Counted from the stretch's first letter, positions 25,439 to 35,337 are shown. The stretch is DNA of 64,000 nt from Oribacterium asaccharolyticum ACB7 (GCF_000238075.1 NZ_JH414504.1:111927-175926), one strand, 5' to 3'. Notes: generated by a model from the sequence alone, not told the origin. Numbers and translations: made by a program.

Positions 25439-27046
25439 ATGGCTAAAAATAAAACTACTGAAAAGGCACTTAATATAGATAGTATTCTTTTTAATTGTAG
25501 AGATTATTTGCGTGCTGCACGTAATTCAGGTTCGTTTTTTGAAAAGAGAGACATGATGCTCACTCTTGTATTCTTGAGATTTATAGGAGAAAAATATGAA
25601 GATGGTATAGAAGCTCTTCGTAAAACTCTGATTGAGCAAGGACTTGACCCTGATGATGAAAATATCAGGGCTGCCTTTTTTGATGATGCTACTTTTGCAG
25701 ATGGAACATATAACCTTCCCTTGGAAGCGAGATGGTCAACAATCATTAATACACCTGCACCAAAACTTAATGTTGCACTGGATACGGCGCTGTCAAGACT
25801 TGAAGAGGAGGATCCTCAGCTTAAAGGCTGCTTTATCAAGGGTACATTTACTACCAGAAATTTAGCGCCTAATGATATTAAAAAGATTGTTGATGAGGTA
25901 AATAAAATCAGTCATAAGGAATTTGGAGCTGAAAAGGATTTGATTGGATACGTATACGAATATTTCCTTAAGGAGTTTGCAGTAAATGCAACGAAGGAAG
26001 AAGGTGAGTTCTATACCCCTCATGACGTAGTTCAACTTATAGCAGCTATGATTGAGCCTTTTGAAGGTACTCTTTATGACCCTGCTTGCGGTTCCGGTGG
26101 TATGTTCATTCAGAGTGCAGAACTGGTAAAATCAAAACAAGGAAACCTTAACAGCATTAATATCTATGGACAAGAAAAGGAACCTGCAACATATCGTCTT
26201 GCTAAAATGAATCTGGCACTACGTGGTATCAGTCATAATCTTGGTGGAGAAAGTGACTCATCCTTTACGCATGATTTACATAAAGGATTGTCTTTCAATT
26301 ACATCATGGCAAATCCGCCTTTCAACCTGAAGGGCTGGTATGATGAAAATTTAAAGACTGATCCGAGATGGGCAGATTATGTTACTCCTCCTGAAAGTAA
26401 TGCAAACTATGCTTGGATTTTACATATTCTTTCTCACTTAAAGACTTCCGATGGTGTGGCAGGTTTTCTGCTTGCGAATGGCGCATTGAATGATAGCGAT
26501 ACATTAGAAATTCGTAAAAGATTGATACAAAAGGATAAGATTGAAGCTATTGTAGTTCTTCCCAGAGAATTATTTATTACAACAGACATCAGTGTAACAT
26601 TATGGATTTTAAATCAGAACAAAAAAGGTGGTAAATATCATGGCAGGAATCTCCGTAATCGTGAGCATGAAATCCTGTTTATGGATTTACGCCAGTGGAG
26701 TGAAAATGCTGTTAAGGGGGAGAATAAAAAGAAGGTTCGCTTGGTTAGTGAACAAATCGAGCGTGCAGCTGATATCTATCATACCTGGCAGTGTGAAGGT
26801 ACAAATGGTACAAAATACGAAGAGCCTGAACTTTACCGCAGTGTCGGAATCAATGAGCTTGAAGAAAAGGGATGGGCACTTACACCAAGTAAATATATCG
26901 AGTTCATTGACCATGACTTAGAGATTGACTATGAAAAGGAAATGGCAAGAATTCAATCCGAAATGCAGGAAATTATGAAACAGGAAAAGAAATCCCAGCA
27001 GATGCTGGAAGATGCATTTAGGAGGATTGGTTATGGGATTGACTAA
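25439..27046 (+). CDS. hsdM: Type I restriction-modification system, DNA methyltransferase subunit
   Basis: A 535-residue HsdM. An N-terminal helical domain (about 1-140, HsdM_N type) is followed by the adenine-N6 methyltransferase domain. The SAM motif DPACGSGGMF is at about 214-223 and the catalytic NPPF at about 291. The C-terminal helix (EMARIQSEMQEIMKQE) contacts HsdS. ATG 25439 is preferred over the in-frame ATG at 25427 because AAAGGA lies 11 bases before it; the difference is four residues. The gene is AT-rich relative to the pxp genes, with a codon use seen across the whole hsd block, suggesting acquisition. It overlaps hsdS by 14 bases. Confidence 0.95.
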   Translation: MAKNKTTEKALNIDSILFNCRDYLRAARNSGSFFEKRDMMLTLVFLRFIGEKYEDGIEALRKTLIEQGLDPDDENIRAAFFDDATFADGTYNLPLEARWSTIINTPAPKLNVALDTALSRLEEEDPQLKGCFIKGTFTTRNLAPNDIKKIVDEVNKISHKEFGAEKDLIGYVYEYFLKEFAVNATKEEGEFYTPHDVVQLIAAMIEPFEGTLYDPACGSGGMFIQSAELVKSKQGNLNSINIYGQEKEPATYRLAKMNLALRGISHNLGGESDSSFTHDLHKGLSFNYIMANPPFNLKGWYDENLKTDPRWADYVTPPESNANYAWILHILSHLKTSDGVAGFLLANGALNDSDTLEIRKRLIQKDKIEAIVVLPRELFITTDISVTLWILNQNKKGGKYHGRNLRNREHEILFMDLRQWSENAVKGENKKKVRLVSEQIERAADIYHTWQCEGTNGTKYEEPELYRSVGINELEEKGWALTPSKYIEFIDHDLEIDYEKEMARIQSEMQEIMKQEKKSQQMLEDAFRRIGYGID

Positions 27047-28175
27047 ATATAAACTTGGAGAATTGATCGAGCAGTCTGATATTCGTAATTCAGCTAATGA
27101 ATTGTCAGTTAATGATGTAAGAGGTATCTCGACAGGAAAAGAGTTCATAGAAACAAAGGCAAATATGGACGGGGTAAGTACTCTATCTTATAAAATAGTG
27201 CATGAAGATGAATTTGCTTATGTGGCAGATACTTCCAGACGTGGAGAAAAAATTGCACTTGCATATAATAGTACTACGGATAGAATTCTAATCTCCTCAA
27301 TATACACTGTGTTTTATGTAAAAAGAAAAGATTTGATATTATCCGAATATCTCTTCATGTATTTCAAACGTCCTGAATTTGACAGATTTTCAAGATTTAA
27401 TTCATGGGGGTCGGCTAGAGAGACATTCGATTGGGATGAATTCTGTGACATAGAAATTAAACTCCCTCCCCTTGAGGTTCAGCAAAAATATGTTGATGTT
27501 TATGACGCGATGCTTTCAAATCATCAAAGCTATGAATGTGGTTTAGAGAATTTAAAACTTGTATGCGACGCTTACATAGAGGATTTGAGAAGAGAGATAC
27601 CTATCGAGGCTATCGGTCCGTATATCAAGTCCGTAGAGATTAAAAATGAGAATGAAAAATATGGAGTAGATAGGATCAAAGGAATTTCAAATAAGAAGGA
27701 ATTTATTGAGACAAAGGCTAATACTAGCGATCTATCAACTAAAAAATATAACATTGTACCAGAATACTGTTTTGCTTTTAATCCAAATACAGCGCGTATG
27801 GGAGATCAGTTTTGTATTGCATTAAACAAAAAAATGGATGATATACTTGTTTCAGCAATATATCCAGTTTTTTGTGTTTCAAATGTCAACAAATTAATTC
27901 CAGAATATTTAATGATGTTTTTTGGAAGAGACCAATTTGATAGATATGTTAGATTTAATTCATGGGGATCTGCAAGAGAAACATTTAATTATAGTGATAT
28001 AGAGAATGTGGAAATTCCTATTCCTAGCATTGACATACAAGAATCAATCATCAGCATTTTCAATTGCTATATTGAAAGAAAAGAAATTAATGAAAAGCTT
28101 AAAGAACAAATAAAAAATATGTGCCCTATTTTAATTAAGGGTTCTATCGAGGAAGGAAGAACAACAAAGGGGTAG
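27033..28175 (+). CDS. hsdS: Type I restriction-modification system, specificity subunit
   Basis: A 380-residue specificity subunit with two target-recognition domains (TRDs) and coiled-coil spacers. The halves are unusually similar: both contain GIS(T/N)...KEFIETKAN, YxIVxE and FNSWGSARETF, so they appear to be internal duplicates. TRD-variable segments differ (AYVADTSRRGEKIALAYN against AFNPNTARMGDQFCIALN). HsdS chooses the bipartite DNA target for both HsdM and HsdR. ATG 27033 follows TTAGGAGGATTGGTT inside the end of hsdM. hsdR starts four bases after its stop. No inverted repeats or recombinase suggesting specificity shuffling are nearby. Confidence 0.92.
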   Translation: MGLTKYKLGELIEQSDIRNSANELSVNDVRGISTGKEFIETKANMDGVSTLSYKIVHEDEFAYVADTSRRGEKIALAYNSTTDRILISSIYTVFYVKRKDLILSEYLFMYFKRPEFDRFSRFNSWGSARETFDWDEFCDIEIKLPPLEVQQKYVDVYDAMLSNHQSYECGLENLKLVCDAYIEDLRREIPIEAIGPYIKSVEIKNENEKYGVDRIKGISNKKEFIETKANTSDLSTKKYNIVPEYCFAFNPNTARMGDQFCIALNKKMDDILVSAIYPVFCVSNVNKLIPEYLMMFFGRDQFDRYVRFNSWGSARETFNYSDIENVEIPIPSIDIQESIISIFNCYIERKEINEKLKEQIKNMCPILIKGSIEEGRTTKG

Positions 28176-28178
28176 TCT

Positions 28179-31100
28179 ATGGCAAAGCTAAAGGAATATT
28201 GCGGTCATTACTGTGAGTCTGAATATGAGTATGCCTTTATCGGATTTTTGGAAGCAGAAGGCTGGGAGTATATCTCAGGCAATAATATACAACGTATCAA
28301 TAAAAGAGATGTATTGATTGCTGACGATTTCCAAAAGTTTATCTCTGATACAAATCCTGAACTTACAGAGGATGAGGTTATACAGATTTTTGATAATGTT
28401 CGTCTTGTCGGTGCAGAGAGTGATTTTGCTACCTTACATAAGGTTTATGGCTGGATTGTTGACGGTATTCAGTTTACATTGCAAGACGGTACGGTAAAAA
28501 TGGTATCTCTTATAGATTTTGAGAATCCCGGTAATAATATCTTCCATGTTGTTAATCAGTTTACGGTTGAGTATACAAATAACGGACAAAAGGAAAACCG
28601 TAGACCGGATGTGCTGTTATTTGTGAATGGTATGCCCTTGTGTGTCATAGAACTGAAAAATCCTGCCGATGCTCATGCAACAGTCTATGATGCATGGGAA
28701 CAGATTACTATTCGTTATTGGAGAGATATTCCACATTTATTACACTACTGCCCATTAGCTTGTATCTCAGACGGAGTTAAAACAAGACTTGGCACGGTGC
28801 GTACGCCTTATGAGCATTTTTATGCTTGGAGGCGTGTGAATGACGGTGACCAAGTTTCGACCTTGCCATTTGCAGAAACAGAAACAATGATCAAGGGAGT
28901 GTATTCACCGGTAAGATTTTTAGAAATTTTCAGAGATTATATTTATTTTCAAGACAGCATTTATGATAGTGCGGAAGTGGAAATAGTATGTAGATATCCC
29001 CAGTTTTTTGCGTCCAAGCTTCTAAAACAGAGCATAGTCAATTCTGTCGTTACTAAAAGTGGTAAAGGCGGAACATACTTTGGCGCCACAGGATGCGGTA
29101 AAACATATACCATGGCATTCCTTGCCCGTCAGCTTGCTCTTAGATGCTCTAATATTCCGGAAATCGGTTCACCCACAATTATTCTAATTGTGGATCGAGA
29201 GGAATTACAAAAACAAGGAGCAAAGTTATTTACCAAGAGTAAAGAGTTTTTAAATCTTGGAGAAGTATCTGTTGTGAAAAACCGAGCACAGTTAAGACAG
29301 GAGCTTGGCGCAAGACAGAGCGGTGGATTTTATATTTGTACTATTCAGAAGTTCTGCGACAGAGAAGAGGATAAAATCGGTCTGATTAATGATCGTAAAA
29401 ATATTGTGTGCTTTTCTGATGAAGCCCATAGAACACAATTGGAACATTCTAAAAAGATACAGTTTAGCAAAGATACCGATGAAAACATGAAGGCAATGCT
29501 ATCAAAACCCTACGCAAAGGTATTGAAAGAGGCGTTTCCACAGGCAACATTTGTAGGTTTCACAGGAACACCTATTGCTGAAACTTATCAGACCTTTGGT
29601 GATGAAATTGATAGATACACAATGGATCAAGCTGTTGCTGACGGTCTTACCGTTTCCATTAAGTATCATCCTCGCATTGCAAAGGTATTGTTGGATACGA
29701 AAAAAGCTAAGGAAATTGAAGATTACTATAAACTATGTGCTGATGATGGCGCAACATATGATGATATTGAAGCAAGTAAACGTGCTATGAGTTCTATTGA
29801 AGTAATACTCGCAGAACCGTCACGACTGGAAAGACTTGCTACTGATATTTATGACCATTATACGGCATCCTGTGATGCTGATCCGGATAGGGTTCAAAAA
29901 GCAATGATTGTATGCTCAAGCAGAAAGATTGCGTATTCCCTTCTTTTGAAATTCAAGGAAAAATATCCTGAATGGCTTGAAGAAAAGAAAACGCCGGAAG
30001 GAGTTAAGGTAACAGAGGAGGAATTGAAAGCATTAAAACCTATGCCGTTTATAGCTATGGTGTCCAGTGTAGGAAGCAACGATGAATCTGAGATGTATAA
30101 CTACCTTGGAGGAGTGAAAAATGATAAACGTTCTGAAGAAATGGATATAGCTTTTAAGCAGGAAAAATCTAACTTTCATATTGTAATTGTAGTGGATATG
30201 TGGATTACAGGGTTTGATGTTCCGTCACTTACCTATTTATACAATGATAAACCTTTAAAGAAACATTTGCTGATCCAGACCATTAGCCGCGTAAATAGAA
30301 AATATCCCGGCAAGGATTATGGCATGATTATCGACTACATAGGTATTCGTAATAATATGCGTGAAGCCATGAAGATTTATGGTGGAGATACTTCTGTTGC
30401 ACCTACATCAGATGATGTTGAACAAGCTACCTCTGTCTTTAGAGAAGAACTTGAAGTACTTAAATCGTTGTTTAGTGATTATAATTTGGCTCCCTTCTTG
30501 AACCCTGAGTGTAATCCCTTTGAAAGATATAAATTACTTGCCAAAGCGGCTGAGTATATTTTTGCTTCCACAGAGGTTTTGCATACGGAAGGCGCTGTAA
30601 AAAACAATCAGGTTTCTTTTATGACGTATTTTTTGAAAACGGTCAAGAGAATGAGAGGTGCCTTTGATATTTGTCAACCGTCAGGTAATCTTGGAGAAGA
30701 AGAATCTGCTCTTGCTCAGTGCTTTATTGCTATAGCAGGCTTTGTGCGTAAAATGAGTGGGACAAGCGATGTCGATGCGGATACCATGAATCGTGTAGTT
30801 TCAAAAATGGTGGAAGAAGCATTGAAATACAATCAGGTAGAAAGTGTTCTTGAAAGCGGTGAGGAAGAAGATATCTTCTCTCCGGAATATTTTGAGAAGT
30901 TATCTGATGTGAAAATGCCGGCAACAAAGCTGGAATTGCTTGTCAAAATGCTTCGAAAGCAGATTAAGGAGTATAGCAAAGTTAATCAGTTGGCAGCAAA
31001 GTCTTTTCAAGAGATGCTGGAAAAGACCATTGCTGAATATCATGAAAGAAGAAAGCACCTTACTGCCGAAGAAGCCGGAGCAACTCAGGAAACAGCTTCA

Positions 31101-31613
31101 GAAGATATTATCAAGGCTGCAACTGAGCAAGCTTTAGAAATCCTTCGTCAAATGAATGAAGATAGAGAGAGTTTCCGTAAGATAGGATTAACTTTTGAAG
31201 AAAAGGCATTCTATGACATTTTGATTGCTCTTCGTGACCAACATAATTTTGAATATGGCGAAGATAAAGAGATTGATGGAATTTTGATTAATGATAAGTG
31301 TAAGTCTCTTGCCAAAAAAGTTAAGGAAATTATAGATACGAAGTCCTCATTTGCAGACTGGCTTAATAACCAGAATGTTCGTAATCAATTAAAGCTTGAT
31401 ATAAAAATTTGTTTGATTAAGAATGGCTATCCGCCACAGTACAGCCCGGAAGTTTTTAATAAGGTGATGGAGCAGGTGGAAAACTTTGAGGAGCATTCAG
31501 AGGCTAAATCTGAAAATAATGTTTTGCCCTTTGCTTATCCGCTTGAAGAACAAAAACATACAAGAGTAGCAGAGAGTACTGTTTCTTCTCATGATAAGAA
31601 GATAGCTGATTAG
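28179..31613 (+). CDS. hsdR: Type I restriction-modification system, restriction subunit
   Basis: A 1144-residue HsdR. The N-terminal nuclease domain has the PD-(D/E)xK elements RRPDVLLFV (Asp about 144) and CVIELKNP (Glu about 158, Lys about 160). A superfamily 2 translocase follows, with Walker A GATGCGKTYT (about 302-311), DEAH (about 414), FTGTPI and the late QTISRVNRKYPGKDYG motif VI. The C-terminal ~300 residues are helical and join the MTase core. It translocates and cuts unmethylated DNA. It is complete, with no frameshift. The reverse transcriptase gene begins 22 bases after its stop. Confidence 0.95.
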   Translation: MAKLKEYCGHYCESEYEYAFIGFLEAEGWEYISGNNIQRINKRDVLIADDFQKFISDTNPELTEDEVIQIFDNVRLVGAESDFATLHKVYGWIVDGIQFTLQDGTVKMVSLIDFENPGNNIFHVVNQFTVEYTNNGQKENRRPDVLLFVNGMPLCVIELKNPADAHATVYDAWEQITIRYWRDIPHLLHYCPLACISDGVKTRLGTVRTPYEHFYAWRRVNDGDQVSTLPFAETETMIKGVYSPVRFLEIFRDYIYFQDSIYDSAEVEIVCRYPQFFASKLLKQSIVNSVVTKSGKGGTYFGATGCGKTYTMAFLARQLALRCSNIPEIGSPTIILIVDREELQKQGAKLFTKSKEFLNLGEVSVVKNRAQLRQELGARQSGGFYICTIQKFCDREEDKIGLINDRKNIVCFSDEAHRTQLEHSKKIQFSKDTDENMKAMLSKPYAKVLKEAFPQATFVGFTGTPIAETYQTFGDEIDRYTMDQAVADGLTVSIKYHPRIAKVLLDTKKAKEIEDYYKLCADDGATYDDIEASKRAMSSIEVILAEPSRLERLATDIYDHYTASCDADPDRVQKAMIVCSSRKIAYSLLLKFKEKYPEWLEEKKTPEGVKVTEEELKALKPMPFIAMVSSVGSNDESEMYNYLGGVKNDKRSEEMDIAFKQEKSNFHIVIVVDMWITGFDVPSLTYLYNDKPLKKHLLIQTISRVNRKYPGKDYGMIIDYIGIRNNMREAMKIYGGDTSVAPTSDDVEQATSVFREELEVLKSLFSDYNLAPFLNPECNPFERYKLLAKAAEYIFASTEVLHTEGAVKNNQVSFMTYFLKTVKRMRGAFDICQPSGNLGEEESALAQCFIAIAGFVRKMSGTSDVDADTMNRVVSKMVEEALKYNQVESVLESGEEEDIFSPEYFEKLSDVKMPATKLELLVKMLRKQIKEYSKVNQLAAKSFQEMLEKTIAEYHERRKHLTAEEAGATQETASEDIIKAATEQALEILRQMNEDRESFRKIGLTFEEKAFYDILIALRDQHNFEYGEDKEIDGILINDKCKSLAKKVKEIIDTKSSFADWLNNQNVRNQLKLDIKICLIKNGYPPQYSPEVFNKVMEQVENFEEHSEAKSENNVLPFAYPLEEQKHTRVAESTVSSHDKKIAD

Positions 31614-31634
31614 ATTAAGGAAGGGGAATGTAGT

Positions 31635-33497
31635 ATGTTTGGCTTTACATATGATACTTGGAATCAGATTTGTCAAATGTATTTTAAATTAAGTCATGGT
31701 AGTAAAAAAGCATATTTACAGTGGTTTCCTTTTTCAAAGATTACAAAAAAAGATGAAGAGTATATATCAAGTGAAGAATTTTTTAAAAAGTATATAGAAA
31801 ATGCTGCATTTGTATTATTTCCTGAAGCAATGCACCAATCAGAAAACTTTCTGCAAAAAGGAGACGGAAGCTTTAGAGATTCTAGTCTTTTGTCCCCTAT
31901 ACTTTATTTAGTAATCCAATCTATTGGGAAAGAAATATCGAAGTATTATCAACCTGCAAGGAATGTGAGCATTAATGTTTATTATGCAGGGAATTTCGAG
32001 TATATGCGTGCAAAATATAAAAAAGATTATGATGAATTCTATAAATCAATAAATACTTATATTTCTGGATGTCAATATTTTATTAAGACTGATATAACAA
32101 ACTTTTTTTCCAATATTAATTTGGATATTCTTATCAAGCAAATTGATAAGAGAAGCAATGTAGGAGAAACGCATTTTACAGCCACTCAGTTTAAAATGAT
32201 AAAAGAATTATTTTTATATTGTGGAGATGGGAAATTTCCAACGATAGAAAATAGTATTGCTTCATCATACTTGGCAACAGTTATATATATGGATGACATT
32301 GATAATCGAATATATCAATTTATTAAAGATAAAATAAAAGTAATTACATCGTTCAAAATTATTAGATATGTTGATGATATGTATATATTGATAGATTCTA
32401 AATATAGCATAGATAACTTGCGTGACATATATAATCAGATTAGAAATGAGTATTCTTCTATCTTGAAAGAGTACGGATTATCACTTAATACTAAGAAGTG
32501 TTGTTTGAAATCTACTATGGAAATCAAACATGAATTAATAAAATCTAAGTATGATGAATCTTTTTATGAAATTTATCATGATGTTGAAGAGTTGTTTGAC
32601 GGTGGTTTTCAAGCTTTTTTAGATAGTCTTTTGCTGGAACTTAAAAAGGGCTGTATAGATGTTGAGAGTTATAATGATTTGCTTAATCAAAATTTTAGTA
32701 GAGATGAAATAGAGTTTACTCCTATAGAAATATATAATCATTATATTTATGAATGCGAGGATGTACTTCAAGATGAAAAAGTCATATCTACGATATGTGA
32801 AATAATCAAGACAGATGTTTCTTTTCTTAGCTTGGATCCGAAGCGACTAACTATTATGATAATGAAGACTAAGAGTGAAAAGGCCATTAAAACTTTACTT
32901 AATCAGTTGTTTAAGCGTAATCGGAGTGGACTCTGGAATTCGTATGACACATCCATTGCTATTTCTTATTTAATTCAAAGTGAATTTAGACATATTGATT
33001 TACTTGAGGTTTTAAATAAGAATAGTCCTAAGCTTAAAAACTATTATTTTTATTGTTGTGAAAATAGCTTTTTACCCATAATTCGTAATGATAGAATAAA
33101 TAAGTATCTAAGAATTTTAGACGACGATTGGATAGCTTTCTTTCTGTATTTCATGTATTGGGTAGAAAGAAAACGACATAATACGTTGGCAGAATATGCC
33201 TTTTATAAAAATTTCTTTGATAGATTCACTGCTGATATGGCGTTTTTTTATAAATACGACCCAAATAGTAAAAAACCAAATTATAAATCGTTTTATAAAG
33301 AACAAGCATTGAAGGAATTTTATAAGGAAATAGATAAAGCTGATATGATAATAAAGCAGGCACATTCTTTTCGAAATGCTAATCCATTAGCTCATGCGTC
33401 AGCAGAGTTACTTAATAATTTTAAAACAAAAGACATAAAAACAAGTATTGAAGATTTACAGTCATTAATAGATTTTAAAATAAAACATAGTTCATAA
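31635..33497 (+). CDS. AbiA-like reverse transcriptase with C-terminal HEPN motif
   Basis: A 620-residue protein. The reverse transcriptase core is recognisable: IKTDITNFFSNIN (motif A, Asp 153), FPTIENSIASSYLATVIYMDDID (divergent motif B region) and IRYVDDMYILID (motif C, Asp 247-248), then LNTKKCCLKS. All catalytic Asp residues remain. A ~270-residue helical region follows. The end carries SFRNANPLAHASAELLNN, matching the Rx4-6H ribonuclease motif of HEPN domains (Arg 580, His 587). This layout and length are those of the AbiA abortive-infection RTs. GGAAGGGGAATGTAGT precedes ATG 31635, only 22 bases after hsdR, so it is very likely the fourth gene of the restriction operon. Lower GC than even hsdR. 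It is expected to act in phage defence. Confidence 0.85.
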   Translation: MFGFTYDTWNQICQMYFKLSHGSKKAYLQWFPFSKITKKDEEYISSEEFFKKYIENAAFVLFPEAMHQSENFLQKGDGSFRDSSLLSPILYLVIQSIGKEISKYYQPARNVSINVYYAGNFEYMRAKYKKDYDEFYKSINTYISGCQYFIKTDITNFFSNINLDILIKQIDKRSNVGETHFTATQFKMIKELFLYCGDGKFPTIENSIASSYLATVIYMDDIDNRIYQFIKDKIKVITSFKIIRYVDDMYILIDSKYSIDNLRDIYNQIRNEYSSILKEYGLSLNTKKCCLKSTMEIKHELIKSKYDESFYEIYHDVEELFDGGFQAFLDSLLLELKKGCIDVESYNDLLNQNFSRDEIEFTPIEIYNHYIYECEDVLQDEKVISTICEIIKTDVSFLSLDPKRLTIMIMKTKSEKAIKTLLNQLFKRNRSGLWNSYDTSIAISYLIQSEFRHIDLLEVLNKNSPKLKNYYFYCCENSFLPIIRNDRINKYLRILDDDWIAFFLYFMYWVERKRHNTLAEYAFYKNFFDRFTADMAFFYKYDPNSKKPNYKSFYKEQALKEFYKEIDKADMIIKQAHSFRNANPLAHASAELLNNFKTKDIKTSIEDLQSLIDFKIKHSS

Positions 33498-33781
33498 ACA
33501 AAACTATTACTATAATACTTGAGCATGCACGTTAACCACACAGGGGTAATTCTGATTGTGTACTTAAGTTCATATGTCGACCAAATCGTCTATTTCGAAT
33601 CCACAGTGACAATTTATTTTAAAAATATATTTTTATTATTTATATATTTCATTTTGAATGAATTTCTAAATAGTCTAGGAGGATGCGAAGAGTATAGCAT
33701 GAATATAGATTTGATACGGATTGAAAAAGGAATAAACAGAGACAAAAGAATAAAATAGGGGTAAAAGAAGGAGTGTAAAGC
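33498..33781 (+). other. Intergenic region after the defence operon
   Basis: 284 AT-rich bases with no convincing gene or strong terminator after the reverse transcriptase. ATAAAATAGGGGTAAAA (33750-33766) matches 25262-25278 upstream of hsdM with one difference, a possible boundary repeat. AAGGAG at 33767-33772 belongs to the next gene. Confidence 0.4.
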
Positions 33782-35002
33782 ATGGAATTACTGGATTACT
33801 TACAATGGAGAAACGATGTACCTTTGTCCATTTCCCCCTTTAATGAGGTGGACAATGTCATCTTTTCCTATCTTTCCTATATTGATTTTCGGGATTTGAA
33901 GGAGGACTGGAATGGATTTTTTGATTTAAGAGATTTGTTCCGGGATTTTTGTGAAAAGCATTCCTTGGAAGAAATCGAGACCACAGGAGAGTTTACAGAG
34001 CGGGCGCCCCTCTTACTGAAAGAAATGATGGAAGGGGAACGCTTTTCTGATACTAAGGTCGGCTATTATGCGGAAGATTTTGACAAGGACAAGGTGAAGC
34101 AATTTGCAGCCCTTGTGTTTCTCTTACCCGACGGCAGAAATTATATTTCTTTCCGCGGAACGGATAAGACGATTACCGGCTGGAAAGAAGATTTTCTCAT
34201 GAGCTGCCAATCGGAAACTGCAGGCGCTAAAGAGGCAGTAGCGTATTTTAACAAGATTGCTCCCGTTTTGGAGGGAGAGCTTATCTTGGGGGGACACTCG
34301 AAAGGTGGAAACTTTGCCATGTATGCAGCTGCTTTTTGCGAGGCTGAGTACAAGGAGCGTATTGTGCAAGTTTATAATAATGACGGCCCCGGCTTTCGAG
34401 AGGAAGTGATTCAGACTCCGGAATTTCAGGAGATTTTACCGAAAATTAGTACCATTGCGCCGCAAAGCTCCATTATAGGGCAACTTCTGTCCAATCCGGC
34501 AAAGCAACATGTGATTCATAGTACGGCAAAGGGCATTTTACAACATGATGCCATGACCTGGGAAGCGGAAAAGGATGCTCTTGTCTCTTCTGAACTGGAT
34601 GAGCTTAGTGAGTACACGAAAACCACCTTGGGAAGCTGGCTGGAAAGCATGGACGATGAAAGCAGAGAATCCCTTTGTACTACAGCATTTTCCCTGATTG
34701 AAAGTACAAAGTCGGAGACCTTTATAGAGTTTTCCGGAAATTTAATGAAAAACATGGAAACCATCTGGAAGGAGATGGGAAAGCTTCCGGAAGAGAAGAA
34801 AAAAGAAATCATGAATGCTTTAAGCAATTTGATGGAAAGCAGTAAACAAGCCGCCGTTTCCCAGATCAAAAGCGGCGGGCAGACGGTGATCAGTCAACTA
34901 CAGAGCAGCGGGCAGGCGCTACTAAGTCAGGTGCAAACCGGCGGTCATGCGGCCATTAGTCAGGTGATGGGAAAGACAAAGGAGGAAGGAGGGAAGGTGT
35001 AG
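33782..35002 (+). CDS. Mbeg1-like (DUF2974) alpha/beta-hydrolase family protein
   Basis: A 406-residue cytosolic protein with a lipase-like fold. The strand-turn FRGTDKTITGWKEDF and the nucleophile elbow GGHSKGGNFAMYAAAF (Ser about 163) match the DUF2974/Mbeg1-like family seen widely in gut Firmicutes. The presumed Asp is in YNNDGPGF, and a later His (HVIHSTAKG or HDAMTW) completes the triad. The C-terminal ~55 residues are a repeat of about 11 residues (AAVSQIKSGGQ, TVISQLQSSGQ, ALLSQVQTGGH, AAISQVMG), likely a helix. Substrate unknown. ATG 33782 follows AAGGAGTGTAAAGC. GC returns to the core level here, so it lies outside the acquired block. Confidence 0.85.
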   Translation: MELLDYLQWRNDVPLSISPFNEVDNVIFSYLSYIDFRDLKEDWNGFFDLRDLFRDFCEKHSLEEIETTGEFTERAPLLLKEMMEGERFSDTKVGYYAEDFDKDKVKQFAALVFLLPDGRNYISFRGTDKTITGWKEDFLMSCQSETAGAKEAVAYFNKIAPVLEGELILGGHSKGGNFAMYAAAFCEAEYKERIVQVYNNDGPGFREEVIQTPEFQEILPKISTIAPQSSIIGQLLSNPAKQHVIHSTAKGILQHDAMTWEAEKDALVSSELDELSEYTKTTLGSWLESMDDESRESLCTTAFSLIESTKSETFIEFSGNLMKNMETIWKEMGKLPEEKKKEIMNALSNLMESSKQAAVSQIKSGGQTVISQLQSSGQALLSQVQTGGHAAISQVMGKTKEEGGKV

Positions 35003-35058
35003 AGGATTTATATATAATCCACAATATCTTGCCTAAAATTTATAGAAAGTGAGAAGAT

Positions 35059-35334
35059 ATGGCTGAGTTGAGTATATCAAAAGAAAGACTACATTATACA
35101 ATTGATCTCCTTATTACTATGGCGGTAGAAGAAATATCGGTATTCACCGGAAAAGATAGCAAAGAAGTCTTAGCAGACTTCCTTGCTTCCAAGACGGGAA
35201 AAGCCTTGTATGATGATACAACAAAACTTTGGTGGACCGGCCCCTCCTATATAGCGGAAATGTATTTGGAGGAGGTTACTGCAAAGCAAGAAGTTTTACC
35301 GTGCACCTGCGAGAGTATGAAAAAAACAAGGTAA
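35059..35334 (+). CDS. Small conserved-looking hypothetical protein
   Basis: A 91-residue soluble protein. The central part TGKDSKEVLADFLASKTGKALYDD and TKLWWTGPSYIAEMYLEEV looks like a structured helical domain. I have the impression of similar small Firmicutes proteins but cannot name the family. ATG 35059 is preceded by GTGAGAAG, and a terminator follows its stop directly. It is separated from the lipase-like gene by 56 bases and may be co-transcribed. Confidence 0.6.
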   Translation: MAELSISKERLHYTIDLLITMAVEEISVFTGKDSKEVLADFLASKTGKALYDDTTKLWWTGPSYIAEMYLEEVTAKQEVLPCTCESMKKTR

Positions 35335-35337
35335 AGA

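Noticed and set aside
31635..33497. Retron or group II intron reverse transcriptase
   Set aside because: There is no msr/msd-like inverted repeat upstream, no intron RNA structure and no maturase domain. The length and HEPN-type end fit AbiA-like proteins.
33519..33758. 79-codon plus-strand frame after the reverse transcriptase
   Set aside because: It has no ribosome site, an odd hydrophobic composition typical of AT-rich non-coding DNA, and no recognisable domain.
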